A stretch of DNA of 47,476 bases from Actinomycetota bacterium (GTDB taxonomy: Bacteria > Actinomycetota > Thermoleophilia > Gaiellales > Gaiellaceae): contig JAIBJO010000005.1 of the NCBI GenBank assembly GCA_020029615.1, positions 1 to 47,476 on the forward strand, read 5' to 3'. Numbering within the stretch: the first letter of the stretch is position 1; every line of letters begins with the position of its first letter. A model generated the notes under the pieces. That model was given only the letters and a program-made list of their open reading frames with translations, searched no databases and was not told the DNA's origin. The translations under genes were made by a program, and so were the position numbers. Positions 7,158 to 16,182 of this stretch are shown piece by piece.

Positions 7158-8330
7158 ATGCGGGCCGTCGTCCTCTCCGCCGTCCGCACGCCCATAGGTC
7201 GCTACGGAGGCGCGCTCTCGGGGGTACGCCCCGACGATCTCGCGGGGATCGCGATCGCGGCTGCCGTCGAGCGGGCGGGTATCGAGCCCGCTTCGGTCGA
7301 CGACGTCCATTTCGGTTGCGCCAACCAGGCCGGCGAGGACAACCGAAACGTCGCGCGCATGGCGGCCTTGCTCGCCGGGTTGCCCGAGACGGTGGCCGGG
7401 GTGACGCTCAACCGCCTTTGCGCGTCCGGGCTCAGCGCCGTCGTGTCGGCGAGCCACGCCGTGATGACGGGCGACATCGAGGTCGCCGTCGCGGGAGGGG
7501 TCGAGTCGATGAGTCGCGCCCCGCTCGTCATGGCAATACCAGACGCCGCATTCCCCCGAGGCAACCAGACGCTGTGGGACACCACTCTCGGATGGCGGTT
7601 TCCGAACCCACGGCTCGAGGAGATGTTCCCCCTCGAGTCCATGGGTGAGACGGGCGAGAACGTGGCCGAGCACTATGGTGTCTCGCGCGCCGACCAGGAT
7701 GCGTTCGCGCTGCGTTCGCAGCAGCGCTGGGCGAAGGCGAACGCCGCGGGACGATTCGACGATGAGCTCATCGCCGTGGGCGAGATGGCCGTCGACGAGC
7801 ACCCTCGGCCCGAGACGAGCAGCGAAGCCCTCGCCGGCCTCAAGCCCGCCTTCCGACCGAGGGGCACGGTCACCGCCGGGAACGCGAGCGGGATCAACGA
7901 CGGGGCGGCAGCGCTCGTGATCACGAGCGCCGACAAGGCGCGCGAGCTTGGTATCGACCCGCTGGGTGCGTTCGTCGGCTCGGCAGTCGCTGGCGTCGAT
8001 CCCCGGATGATGGGCATCGGCCCCATACCGGCGGTCCGCAAGCTGCTCGACCGGGCCGGACTCGACGCGGCTCAGCTCGACCTCGTCGAGTTGAACGAGG
8101 CCTTCGCCTCCCAGAGCCTCGCTGTGATCCGGGAGCTCCGCCTCGACGAGGAGAAGGTCAACGTGTCCGGCGGCGCGATCGCGCTTGGGCACCCACTCGG
8201 TATGAGCGGGGCGCGGCTCGTCGTGTCGCTGCTGCACGAACTCCGCCGGCGCAACGGCCGTTACGGCCTCGCGACGCTCTGCGTCGGTGTCGGTCAGGGC
8301 GTTGCGGCGCTCTTCGAGCGGGACGCGTAG
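7158..8330 (+). CDS. pcaF: Thiolase, 3-oxoadipyl-CoA thiolase-like
   Basis: The protein has 390 aa from ATG 7158 ([18 protein letters not shown]). Catalytic residues are Cys88 in [10 protein letters not shown], His345 in [12 protein letters not shown] and Cys375 in CVGVGQG. The stretch [18 protein letters not shown] is typical of PcaF/PaaJ 3-oxoadipyl-CoA thiolases, which yield succinyl-CoA and acetyl-CoA at the end of aromatic degradation. Beta-ketothiolases of other specificity can be close in sequence. No other beta-ketoadipate gene is adjacent, though a PaaG-like hydratase lies at 34092. The thiolase call is sure; specificity is moderate. Confidence 0.85.
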   Translation: MRAVVLSAVRTPIGRYGGALSGVRPDDLAGIAIAAAVERAGIEPASVDDVHFGCANQAGEDNRNVARMAALLAGLPETVAGVTLNRLCASGLSAVVSASHAVMTGDIEVAVAGGVESMSRAPLVMAIPDAAFPRGNQTLWDTTLGWRFPNPRLEEMFPLESMGETGENVAEHYGVSRADQDAFALRSQQRWAKANAAGRFDDELIAVGEMAVDEHPRPETSSEALAGLKPAFRPRGTVTAGNASGINDGAAALVITSADKARELGIDPLGAFVGSAVAGVDPRMMGIGPIPAVRKLLDRAGLDAAQLDLVELNEAFASQSLAVIRELRLDEEKVNVSGGAIALGHPLGMSGARLVVSLLHELRRRNGRYGLATLCVGVGQGVAALFERDA

Positions 8331-8363
8331 CGCCCTTTCCGCGAAGCGGACGAGCGAAAGGTG

Positions 8364-8386
8364 CCGGGGAACAGGAGTTCCCCCGG
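8364..8386. terminator. Bidirectional terminator between thiolase and cysA
   Basis: CCGGGGAAC, loop AGGA, GTTCCCCCGG form a stem with one unpaired C. It lies in the 64-base gap between two convergent genes. Confidence 0.55.
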
Positions 8387-8394
8387 TATGTGCC

Positions 8395-9351
8395 TCAGGC
8401 CGCGAATGCGCGCTCGTGCTTCGGACGAATCCACACGGTCTGCCCTCGCCAGAGCCCTGAGTCGTCGAAGTCGTCCCGCGTGAGCAGCGCGACCAGCTCG
8501 GCGCCTCCAGCGTCGTGGAGCTCGACCTTCGCGTCGCGGCCGAGGATCGTGACCCTGACGATCATCGCCTCCACCGACCCGTCGGCCGGCTCGTTCAGCA
8601 GCTCGAGGTCGTGTGGCCGGACGAGTCTGCCGCCGACGTCGTTCGCGTCGCCGACGAAGGTCATGACGAACTCGCTCGCGGGCCGGTCGTACAGGTCCCG
8701 GGGTGCACCAACCTGCTCGAGTCGCCCGTGATTGACGACTGCGATCTGATCGGAGATCTCCATCGCCTCTGCCTGGTCGTGCGTCACGAAGACCGTGGTG
8801 ACGTGAACGACGTCATGGAGCTGACGAAGCCACTCTCGAAGCTCCGCGCGAACCCGCGCGTCGAGAGCGCCGAACGGCTCGTCGAGGAGCAACACCTGCG
8901 GCTCCGGTGCGAGTGCGCGAGCGAGGCCCATGCGTTGCCGTTGTCCACCCGAGAGCTGAGCGGGATAGCGATGCGCGAATCCCTCGAGTTGGACCAGGTG
9001 GAGGAGCTCGTCGACGCGATCGCGGATCTCCTCCTTTGGCCGCTTTCGCACCTTCAGCCCGAAGGCGACGTTCTCGCGCACAGTCATGTGCTTGAACGCG
9101 GCGTAGTGCTGAAAGACGAAGCCGATGTTCCGTCGCTGTGGAGCGAGCCGGGTCGCATCCCGTCCCGAAAGCAGGATCTGGCCCTCATCGGCTGTCTCGA
9201 GGCCGGCGATGATGCGAAGCAGGGTGGACTTGCCGGAGCCGCTCGGGCCGAGGAGCGCAGTCAGCGATCCGCTCTCGACCTCGAGCGACACGTGGTCGAC
9301 GGCAATGAAGTCGCCGAACCGTTTGGAGACGTTGCGAACGAGAATGGACAT
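8395..9351 (-). CDS. cysA: Sulfate/thiosulfate ABC transporter ATP-binding protein CysA
   Basis: The protein has 318 aa from ATG 9351 ([15 protein letters not shown]). It shows Walker [10 protein letters not shown] at residues 35-43, the Q-loop region [23 protein letters not shown] typical of CysA, signature [15 protein letters not shown], Walker [13 protein letters not shown] and H-loop [13 protein letters not shown]-terminal regulatory domain follows. It is the ATPase of a sulfate importer at the inner face of the membrane. It lies last in the sbp-cysT-cysW-cysA operon, 2 bases after cysW. Confidence 0.93.
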   Translation of the reverse strand: MSILVRNVSKRFGDFIAVDHVSLEVESGSLTALLGPSGSGKSTLLRIIAGLETADEGQILLSGRDATRLAPQRRNIGFVFQHYAAFKHMTVRENVAFGLKVRKRPKEEIRDRVDELLHLVQLEGFAHRYPAQLSGGQRQRMGLARALAPEPQVLLLDEPFGALDARVRAELREWLRQLHDVVHVTTVFVTHDQAEAMEISDQIAVVNHGRLEQVGAPRDLYDRPASEFVMTFVGDANDVGGRLVRPHDLELLNEPADGSVEAMIVRVTILGRDAKVELHDAGGAELVALLTRDDFDDSGLWRGQTVWIRPKHERAFAA

Positions 9352-9353
9352 GG

Positions 9354-10157
9354 CTACGCGGCCTCCCCCCTGGGTCTGATGACGGTCATGGCGACGAGGA
9401 CGAGAATCGCCGTGAGCGCGAGCACGATCGAGATCGCATACGCGCCTGCGAGGTCGAACGCGTCGTAGCGCTCCTGGACGCGCAGCGTGGCCGTCTCCGT
9501 CTCGCCCTGAAGGCGACCGGAGACGACGGCGACGGCGCCGTACTCTCCGAGACAACGTGCGGTCGTGAGGATCACGCCGTAGATGACCGCCCAGCGGATC
9601 GAGGGAAGCGTGATCCGCCAGAAGGTCTGCCAGCCTGTTGCGCCGAGCGTTCGTGCTGCCTGTTCCTGCTCGTCCCCGATCTCGCGGAGCGTCGGCACGA
9701 CCTCGCGTGCCACGAACGGCAGTGAGACGAAGATCGTCGCGATCACCATCGAGGGAAGGGCGAAGAGAACGTCGATGCCGTGATCCGAGAGCCACGTGCC
9801 GAACCAACCTTCGCGTCCATAGAGGAGAAACAGCGCGAGTCCGACCACCACCGGGGACAGCGCGAGTGGAAGGTCGATGAACACGTTCAGCAGAGCCTTG
9901 CCCGGGAATTTCCTGCGAACGATCGCGATGGCGCACACGATCCCGAAGACGGTGTTCACCGGAACGGCGATCGCCGTGATGATCAGCGTCAGCTTGAAGG
10001 CGTTGATCGTCTCGGGCGTCGTGAGAGCGTCCCAGGCCGGTGCGACCCCGTCTTCGAACGTGCGCCAGAACACGATCGCGAGCGGCCCGAGCAGGATCAC
10101 GGCGAGGTAGAGGAGCGCCACGACGCGCAGGCCCAGCCTCGTGAACAGGTTACGCAC
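9354..10157 (-). CDS. cysW: Sulfate ABC transporter permease CysW
   Basis: This 267-aa integral membrane protein has about six hydrophobic helices and the binding-protein-dependent permease motif [21 protein letters not shown], which docks the ATPase. The C-terminal [21 protein letters not shown] is a CysW trait. It pairs with CysT to form the channel. The gene sits between cysT and cysA on the same strand and slightly overlaps cysT, whose stop lies at 10150. Confidence 0.92.
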   Translation of the reverse strand: MRNLFTRLGLRVVALLYLAVILLGPLAIVFWRTFEDGVAPAWDALTTPETINAFKLTLIITAIAVPVNTVFGIVCAIAIVRRKFPGKALLNVFIDLPLALSPVVVGLALFLLYGREGWFGTWLSDHGIDVLFALPSMVIATIFVSLPFVAREVVPTLREIGDEQEQAARTLGATGWQTFWRITLPSIRWAVIYGVILTTARCLGEYGAVAVVSGRLQGETETATLRVQERYDAFDLAGAYAISIVLALTAILVLVAMTVIRPRGEAA

Positions 10158-10995
10158 GGTCGTGCCTCGTCGCGAAGTGTCGGACGGCTCCGATCGAGAG
10201 CAGGGTCAGGAACGAGATACCGAGGAGGACGACAGCCACGGCCGCCGCAGCCGCGGAGTCGCCGCTCTCGATCCGTCCGTAGATGTAGACGGACGAGACC
10301 TCGGTCTGGAACGGGATGTTCCCCGTGATGATGACCAGGGAGCCGAACTCACCCACTGCTTTCGCGAATGCGAGCGCGACTCCCGAAAGGATCCCGGGGA
10401 GGATGTTCGGGAACACGACGCGCCGGAACGTCGTGACGTACGATGCGCCCAACGAATGCGCCGCCTGCTCGACCTCGGGGTCGAGCTCTTGCAGGACGGG
10501 CTGCACGGTCCTTACGACGAACGGCAGCGTGACGAACATCATCGCGAGCACGATGGCCGCCTGCGTGAACGCGACGTTGATGCCGACCGGGGAGGTGGGG
10601 CCGTAGAGAGCCAACAGTGTGAGGCCTGCGACGATCGTCGGCAGCGCGAACGGCAGGTCGATGATCGCGTTCACCACTGACTTTCCGCGAAAGTGGTCCC
10701 GCACGAGTACCCAGGCGGTCATCGTGCCCAGCACGGCGTTGAGGCCGGAGACGGCGAGCGACGTGATCAAGGTCAGCTTCAGCGCCGCGACGGCCTCGGG
10801 GCTCGAGACCGAGTCCCAGAACGACTGCGTTCCTTCGCTCGAGGCCTCCCAGAGGAGCGCGGCCATGGGGAGGCCGACGAACACCATCAGGAACGTCGTC
10901 ACGAAGCCGAGGGACAGGGCCGTGGAAGCCCTGTCCCGCGAAATCCGGTCACGCCGGCGAGTGCTGAGGGCGAGCTCAGCCAGTGCTACCGCCAA
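10150..10995 (-). CDS. cysT: Sulfate ABC transporter permease CysT (CysU)
   Basis: Read from TTG 10995, the protein has 281 aa, the usual CysT length. The frame stays open to 11139, but that part lies over the sbp coding region and reads as low-complexity sequence. The permease signature EQAAHSLGASYVTTFRRVVFPN is present, as is the CysT-type GEFGSLVIITGNIPFQTEVSSVYIY. There are about six membrane helices. If TTG 10995 is correct, the start overlaps the end of sbp by 20 bases. A GTG and an ATG further in are other options, so the N-terminus is uncertain. Confidence 0.88.
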   Translation of the reverse strand: MAVALAELALSTRRRDRISRDRASTALSLGFVTTFLMVFVGLPMAALLWEASSEGTQSFWDSVSSPEAVAALKLTLITSLAVSGLNAVLGTMTAWVLVRDHFRGKSVVNAIIDLPFALPTIVAGLTLLALYGPTSPVGINVAFTQAAIVLAMMFVTLPFVVRTVQPVLQELDPEVEQAAHSLGASYVTTFRRVVFPNILPGILSGVALAFAKAVGEFGSLVIITGNIPFQTEVSSVYIYGRIESGDSAAAAAVAVVLLGISFLTLLSIGAVRHFATRHDRA

Positions 10996-11995
10996 CCTGC
11001 CGTTGGATCCGGGCCATGACGCTCGAGTCCGGGTCGAAGAAGCGCTCTTGCACTCGTTCCCACCCGCCGAGGCCGAGCTGGTCGATGGTGAAGAGACCCG
11101 GTCGAACCGGGAACGTGCTCCGGTTCCGAGTCTCGACACTCTTGACGACGGGCCGATAGCCGTGGTCGGCGAAGACCTGCTGTGCCGCCGGGGTGCGGAG
11201 GAAGCGCAGGAACTGATTCGCCTTCTCCCGGTCCGGGCTGTTCTTCAGAACGGCGATCGGGTTCTCGATCAGGATCGTTGCCTTGGGGATCACGAACTGG
11301 AGGTCGAGGCCCTGCATCCGCGAGAAGAAGGCTTCGTTCTCGTACGCGAGCAGGACATCGCCCTTGCCGCTCACGAACGTGTTGAGCGAGGCTCGCGCGC
11401 TCGCGTCCTGGACGACGACGTTCTCGAAGAGCCTGAGCAGATTCGCCTGGGCTTGCTTGTCGGTCTTGCCCGCCTTCCTCCAGGCGCCGTAGGCGGCCAT
11501 GACGTTCCAACGCGCGCCGCCCGACGTGAACGGGTTCGGGGTGACGACATCGACGTCCGAGCGCAGGAGGTCGTTCCAGCCTTTGATCTTCTTCGGGTTG
11601 CCGTCCCGTACGACGAAGACGACGACCGAGTTGGTGACCATGCCCTTGTAGGACTGCTTCTTCCACTTCGGGTCGACGAGATCGGGCACCAGCGTGTCGA
11701 CGTCCGGAGCCAGCGACAGCGCGACGATGTCTGCCCTGAGACCCGCCTTGACCGCGCGGGCCTGCTCGCCGGACGCGCCGTACGACTGCTTGAAGTTCAC
11801 GCCGTCGCCCTGCGGCGTCGTCTGGAACATCGGGATGAGCTTCGCGTACGCCTCGCGGGGAGTCGTGTACGCGACGAGGCTCAACTCCGTGCCGTGGCTG
11901 CGGGCTTGTGTCGACGGCCGTGCGAACGCGGTCGCGGCGACCCCGGTGACCGCAAGACCCACAGCGAGGCCGACCGCGAGAATTCGATATCGCAT
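10976..11995 (-). CDS. sbp: Sulfate-binding protein (Sbp/CysP family)
   Basis: This 339-aa protein has an N-terminal signal peptide (MRYRILAVGLAVGLAVTGVAA, cleavage near residue 25-30). The sulfate-binding fold follows: LVAYTTPREAYAKLIPMFQ, FKQSYGASGEQARAVKAGLRADIVALSL, and PNPFTSGGARWNVMAAYGA. It captures sulfate or thiosulfate outside the cell and delivers it to CysTWA. A sigma-70 type promoter and a palindromic operator lie just upstream, shared with the divergent Rrf2 gene. It is the first gene of the operon. Confidence 0.92.
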   Translation of the reverse strand: MRYRILAVGLAVGLAVTGVAATAFARPSTQARSHGTELSLVAYTTPREAYAKLIPMFQTTPQGDGVNFKQSYGASGEQARAVKAGLRADIVALSLAPDVDTLVPDLVDPKWKKQSYKGMVTNSVVVFVVRDGNPKKIKGWNDLLRSDVDVVTPNPFTSGGARWNVMAAYGAWRKAGKTDKQAQANLLRLFENVVVQDASARASLNTFVSGKGDVLLAYENEAFFSRMQGLDLQFVIPKATILIENPIAVLKNSPDREKANQFLRFLRTPAAQQVFADHGYRPVVKSVETRNRSTFPVRPGLFTIDQLGLGGWERVQERFFDPDSSVMARIQRQVGGSTG

Positions 11996-12024
11996 GCGAG
12001 CTCCTCCCCTGATGCTTTGAGTTA

Positions 12025-12052
12025 ATTATCCTTAGTTGACAAAAGTTGTCAA
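12025..12052 (-). promoter_or_regulatory. Sigma-70-like promoter of the sulfate uptake operon
   Basis: On the minus strand TTGACA (12052-12047) and GATAAT (12030-12025) are separated by 16 bases, close to consensus. They lie about 30 bases upstream of the sbp ATG. The -35 box is inside the palindrome at 12035-12053, so a bound repressor would block it. Confidence 0.7.
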
Positions 12053-12053
12053 C
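12035..12053. promoter_or_regulatory. Palindromic operator (probable Rrf2 site)
   Basis: GTTGACAA-AAG-TTGTCAAC is a perfect 8-3-8 palindrome between the divergent sbp and rrf2 genes. A matching half-site TTGTCAAC recurs at 12096-12103, nearer the rrf2 start. Position and symmetry indicate a dimeric regulator, most simply the adjacent Rrf2 protein controlling sulfate uptake and itself. A plus-strand TTGACA with TATAAG at 12061-12066 could be the rrf2 promoter. Confidence 0.7.
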
Positions 12054-12137
12054 ATAGGTTTATAAGGGTGAGAAGGTAGATCCTCTACGCTCGTCTTGTC
12101 AACTGGAATCGCACGAACGACGTGAAGAGGTGCAGTT

Positions 12138-12596
12138 GTGTGGGTATCGCGGAGAACCGACTACGCGACGCGGGCGATCCTCGCGCTCGCGCTCGAAGGC
12201 GGCGGCCCGCTCAAGCTCGAGGAGCTCGCTCGGCGCATCGCAGTCCCGCAGTCCGTTCTCGAGCAGGTCATGCCGACGATGAGAACCGCCGGCATCGTGC
12301 GCTCCGAGCGCGGGCAGGCGGGCGGGTATCGCCTGAACAAGGATCCGGAGGAGATCACGCTGGAGCGCATCGTCCGGCTCTTCCAGGGGCCACTAGCTCC
12401 GATCAGTTGCGCGACGAGGCACAACCCGGAGCCCTGCCCGATGAGCGTCGGCTGCACGCTCAGGGACGTGTGGGAGGAGGTGCGGGATGCGACGATCTCG
12501 CTTCTCGGTGGCGTGACGTTCGCCGATCTCGCTGCTCGCGCGGCAGGTCCGTGGACGGATCAGTCACCGCTCCCGATCGCGCCCGCAAGGCCCTAG
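12138..12596 (+). CDS. Rrf2 family transcriptional regulator with three-cysteine motif
   Basis: The protein has 152 aa from GTG 12138. A winged helix-turn-helix occupies about residues 8-68 (TDYATRAILALAL, LARRIAVPQSVLEQVMPTMRTAGIV, GQAGGYRLNKDPEEITLERIVR). Cys91, Cys100 and Cys106 match the place where IscR/NsrR-type Rrf2 proteins bind an Fe-S cluster, though with 8- and 5-residue spacings. Rrf2 proteins sense Fe-S status, NO, or O-acetylserine (CymR). Divergence from the sulfate operon and the shared palindrome suggest control of sulfur assimilation. Confidence 0.85.
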   Translation: MWVSRRTDYATRAILALALEGGGPLKLEELARRIAVPQSVLEQVMPTMRTAGIVRSERGQAGGYRLNKDPEEITLERIVRLFQGPLAPISCATRHNPEPCPMSVGCTLRDVWEEVRDATISLLGGVTFADLAARAAGPWTDQSPLPIAPARP

Positions 12597-12615
12597 CCGG
12601 ATAGATTCCGTCGGG

Positions 12616-14085
12616 ATGGCGATCGCGACCGACCGCGAGTACGGGCTCTTCATCGCCGGAGAGCTCGCCGAGCCGGCGTCGGGCGAGGTTCGTGCTCTCG
12701 TAGAGCCCGCGACCGGAGCGCCGCTTGCGCGCGCCGCGATGGCCGGCGAGGCGGACGTCGACCGCGCCGTCGAAGCTGCGCGCGGGGCTCTTACGAGCGA
12801 CTGGGGAAAGACGCCCGGGACCGAGCGTTCACGCTTGCTGCACGCGCTGGCGGACTCGATTGTCGCGAACCGCGCCGAGCTCGCCGAGCTCGAGTCGCGA
12901 AACGTCGGCAAGGCGATCTCCTCGGTGAAGGCCGAGCTCCACCAGGCGGTCGAGAACTTCCGCTTCTACGGGTCCGCGATTGCGACGATCTCGGGCCGCT
13001 CGAACCCGATCGGCGGGTCACTCCTCTTCTACTCGCTGAAGGAGCCGGTCGGCGTCGCCGCCCAGATCGTCCCTTGGAACTACCCGCTGATGATGACGAC
13101 CTGGAAGCTCGCTCCCGCGCTCGCAGCAGGGTGCGCGGTCGTGCTCAAGCCCGACCCGCAGACGCCCCTCACCGCGGTTCGACTCGCCGAGCTCGCGTCC
13201 GAGGTCGGGTTCCCGGCCGGCGCGCTCAACGTCGTCGCCGGTGACGGGCCGACCACGGGCGCGTACCTCGTGAAGCATCCCGGGGTCGACAAGGTGGCGT
13301 TCACCGGCTCGACCAAGACGGGCGGCGAGATCATGCGGCTGGCGTCCGACCCCGTGAAGCGCATCACCCTCGAGCTGGGCGGGAAGAGCCCGAACCTCGT
13401 GTTCGCCGACGCCGATCTCGCGAGCGCCATTCCGAGCTCCGCCTGGGCGATCTACTACGCCGCAGGCCAGAGTTGTGAGGCACGTTCGCGCATGCTCGTC
13501 GAGAAGCCGCTCTTCGACGACGTCGTCTCGCAGATGGCCGAGCTCGCCGGCGCGATCCGCGTCGGCGATCCCCTCGACCCCGAGACGCAGATGGGGTCGT
13601 TGATCTCGACCGCACACCGTGATCGGGTGCACGGCTTCGTCGAGCGTGGGACGAGCGAGGGCGCGGAGGTCGTCGCCGGAGGTGCGCTCCCCGAGGGGGA
13701 GGGTGCCTTCTATCCGGCTACGGTGGTGGCCGCGACGAACGAGCTCGAGATCGCGCAGGAGGAGGTCTTCGGCCCTGTCGTCACCGTGACCCCGTTCGAG
13801 GACGAGAAGGACGCCATCCGCCTGGCGAACGACGTCCGCTACGGGCTCATGGCGACGGTGTGGACGGGTGATCCGGCACGGGGCCATCGCATCGCCGCGC
13901 GCATCAAATCCGGCACGGTCGGGATCAACATGCCCTATACGGCCTTCCCTGGGATCCCGTTCGGCGGCTACAAGCAGTCCGGCTTCGGGCGCGAGCTCGG
14001 CCTCGAGACCCTCGACCTGTACCTCGAGACGAAGAGCGTGATCGTCTCGACCGGCGCGCGGCCCATCAACCCGTTCGGGCTCTGA
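12616..14085 (+). CDS. NAD(P)-dependent aldehyde dehydrogenase
   Basis: This 489-aa protein has the aldehyde dehydrogenase fold: IVPWNYPLMMTTWKLAPALAAG, NAD-binding FTGSTKTGGEIM, catalytic Glu253 in ELGGKSPN and Cys287 in AAGQSCEAR, and GGYKQSGFGRELG near the C-terminus. It oxidises an aldehyde to the acid in the cytoplasm and resembles betaine-aldehyde, gamma-aminobutyraldehyde or succinate-semialdehyde enzymes. The start at 12616 lies 19 bases after the rrf2 gene. The substrate is not determined by context. Confidence 0.9.
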   Translation: MAIATDREYGLFIAGELAEPASGEVRALVEPATGAPLARAAMAGEADVDRAVEAARGALTSDWGKTPGTERSRLLHALADSIVANRAELAELESRNVGKAISSVKAELHQAVENFRFYGSAIATISGRSNPIGGSLLFYSLKEPVGVAAQIVPWNYPLMMTTWKLAPALAAGCAVVLKPDPQTPLTAVRLAELASEVGFPAGALNVVAGDGPTTGAYLVKHPGVDKVAFTGSTKTGGEIMRLASDPVKRITLELGGKSPNLVFADADLASAIPSSAWAIYYAAGQSCEARSRMLVEKPLFDDVVSQMAELAGAIRVGDPLDPETQMGSLISTAHRDRVHGFVERGTSEGAEVVAGGALPEGEGAFYPATVVAATNELEIAQEEVFGPVVTVTPFEDEKDAIRLANDVRYGLMATVWTGDPARGHRIAARIKSGTVGINMPYTAFPGIPFGGYKQSGFGRELGLETLDLYLETKSVIVSTGARPINPFGL

Positions 14086-14099
14086 GCACGCGACCGGGG

Positions 14100-15014
14100 A
14101 TGCTCGGCGCGATCGGCGCCACGCCGATCGTCAGGCTGGAGCGGATCGCCGAGCCCGGGGCGGGCGAGGTCTGGGCCAAGCTCGAGTCGTTCAACCCGAC
14201 CGGGTCGTACAAGGACCGGATGGCGCTCGCGATGATCGAGGTGGCCGAGCGGGACGGACGCCTCCGGCCGGGGCAGACCGTCGTCGAGTACACGGGCGGG
14301 AGCACCGGCTCGTCGCTTGCCTACGTCTGCGCGCTCAAGGGCTACCCGCTGCACATCGTCACGTCGGACGCGTTCGCGCTGGAGAAGCGGCGGACGATCG
14401 AGGCGTTCGGCGCGCAGATCGACGTCATCCCAAGCCCCGAGGGGATCACACCCGATCTTCTCCCCCGCATGATGGCGCGGGCGTGGGAGGTCGTTGCCGA
14501 GACCGACGGTTTCGCAACGGACCAGTTCAACAACCCGGACGTGACGGACGGTTACGCGCAGCTGGGCCAGGAGATCCTCGAGCAGCTCGACGGACGCGTG
14601 GACGCGTTCTGCACGTACATCGGCACCGCCGGGTGCTTCCTCGGCGTGACGCGACGGCTTCGGGCGGATCTCCCGGAGGTGGTGCGGGTGGGCATCGAGC
14701 CGGCGGAGTCGGCCGTCCTGTCGGGCGGTGACGCCGGGACCCATCGGATCGAAGGCGGCGGCGTGGGGTTCTGGCCGCCACTCCTGCAGCCGTCGGATCT
14801 CGACGAGGTGCACGCGGTCTCGACGGCGGATGCGTTCGCGATGGCTCGCCGGGCAGCCGCAGTGGAAGGCCTCTGGTCGGGGCCGTCCACCGGTGCCAAC
14901 CTCACGGTCGCGCTCTCGCTCGCACACCGCCTGGGCTCGGGCGCCCGTGTCGTCACCACGCTGGTCGACTCCGGCATGAAGTACCTCGCCGGCGAGCTGT
15001 ACGCCTCGGGCTGA
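14100..15014 (+). CDS. PLP-dependent cysteine synthase family protein
   Basis: This 304-aa protein has the fold-type II PLP signature: TPIVRLERI, lysine in FNPTGSYKDRMALAMI, then phosphate loop TGGSTGSSLA. DQFNNPDVTDGY, YIGTAGCFLGVTRRLR and SGPSTGANLTVAL follow. Members make cysteine from O-acetylserine or run related beta-replacement reactions such as cystathionine beta-synthase. The nearby sulfate transporter makes a sulfur role attractive. The gene follows the aldehyde dehydrogenase gene by 14 bases. Confidence 0.85.
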   Translation: MLGAIGATPIVRLERIAEPGAGEVWAKLESFNPTGSYKDRMALAMIEVAERDGRLRPGQTVVEYTGGSTGSSLAYVCALKGYPLHIVTSDAFALEKRRTIEAFGAQIDVIPSPEGITPDLLPRMMARAWEVVAETDGFATDQFNNPDVTDGYAQLGQEILEQLDGRVDAFCTYIGTAGCFLGVTRRLRADLPEVVRVGIEPAESAVLSGGDAGTHRIEGGGVGFWPPLLQPSDLDEVHAVSTADAFAMARRAAAVEGLWSGPSTGANLTVALSLAHRLGSGARVVTTLVDSGMKYLAGELYASG

Positions 15015-15021
15015 GGCGGCC

Positions 15022-16173
15022 GTGCCCTACCGCTGGGCGGTCCTCGGGGCAGGAACGGCCGCACAGACCGCCGCCGCGGTCTTCGGGCTCGGCCTCCCCG
15101 TCATGGCGCCGGCGCTTCAGGACGAGTACGGGCTCTCCATCGGCGAAGTGGGGCTGCTGCTCGCGGCACCCTGGATCGGCAGCACTGTGACGCTTCTCCC
15201 GTGGGGGCTCGCGGCCGATCGCTTCGGTGAGCGTACGGCGCTCGGAGTCGGGCTCGGAAGCAGTGCGATCCTGCTCGCGGTGGCGGCGCACGCCACATCG
15301 TTCGCCGCATTGCTCGCCGTACTCACGCTCGTCGGCGCGACCAGCTCGAGCGTCCAGTCGGCGAGTGGACGTGCGGTCATGCAGTGGTTCACGGCCCATG
15401 AGCGCGGGCTCGCTCTCGGGATCAGGCAGACCTCGATTCCGCTGGGAGGTCTCATCGCGGCACTCACCCTGCCTGCGCTGACGAAGGCGGAGGGTACGGA
15501 GGCCGCATTCCTCTACCTCGCTGCGGTCAGTGCACTGGGTGCAGTGGTCGGATGGCTCGTCCTCCGCTCCGGTGACACCGGCGACGGGATCGAGGTGCAC
15601 TCGGTCGGGTCCACACTGCGCGACCGGCGGCTGTGGCGGCTGTGCTTCGGGAGCGGGGTCTACCTGTACGCGCAGGTGGCGGTCATGGGCTTCGGCGTCC
15701 TCTTCCTGCACGACCAGCACGGACTGTCCAGCCAGCAGGCCGCGTTCGTGTTCGCCGCCTCACAGGTGCTTGCCGCGGCACTCCGGATCGGGGCAGGCCG
15801 CTGGTCGGACGTGCTCGGCTCCCGCGTCGTCCCACTCAGGCGGGTCGGGCTGGTGAGCTCCGCATCGATGGTCGTGACTGCCGCGCTGGCCGGCGGGCCG
15901 CTCTGGCTGCTCGTCCCCGTCGTGGTCGCTGCCGGTGGCCTCGGGATGGCATGGAACGGGCTTGCGTTCACCGCCGCCGCCGAGATGGCGGGTGCGGCGC
16001 GGACTGGCGCAGCCATCGGCTTCCAGCAGACCGTGCTGTCGGGCATCGGGATCGTCGTTCCGCTCGTCTTCGCGGCGTCGATCTCGCACGTCTCCTGGGC
16101 ATTCGCGTTCCTGCTTGCAGCGGCCTTCCCCCTGGCGGGCCGCTTCGCGTTGCGACCGCTCCGCACCTACTAG
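15022..16173 (+). CDS. MFS transporter
   Basis: This 383-aa inner-membrane protein has about 12 hydrophobic helices. The MFS loop motif GLAADRFGERTALGVGLG lies between helices 2 and 3, and GIRQTSIPLGGLIAAL in the first half. A central cytoplasmic loop near residue 190-200 precedes the second half. It starts at GTG 15022, 7 bases after the cysteine-synthase-like gene. Only 9 bases separate its stop from the M20 hydrolase gene, so it may import that enzyme's substrate (inference). Confidence 0.85.
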   Translation: MPYRWAVLGAGTAAQTAAAVFGLGLPVMAPALQDEYGLSIGEVGLLLAAPWIGSTVTLLPWGLAADRFGERTALGVGLGSSAILLAVAAHATSFAALLAVLTLVGATSSSVQSASGRAVMQWFTAHERGLALGIRQTSIPLGGLIAALTLPALTKAEGTEAAFLYLAAVSALGAVVGWLVLRSGDTGDGIEVHSVGSTLRDRRLWRLCFGSGVYLYAQVAVMGFGVLFLHDQHGLSSQQAAFVFAASQVLAAALRIGAGRWSDVLGSRVVPLRRVGLVSSASMVVTAALAGGPLWLLVPVVVAAGGLGMAWNGLAFTAAAEMAGAARTGAAIGFQQTVLSGIGIVVPLVFAASISHVSWAFAFLLAAAFPLAGRFALRPLRTY

Positions 16174-16182
16174 GCTCGCGGC

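Noticed and set aside
10996-11139. N-terminal extension of CysT to 11139
   Set aside because: It would add 48 low-complexity residues overlapping the sbp coding region; the family length fits a start at or after 10995.
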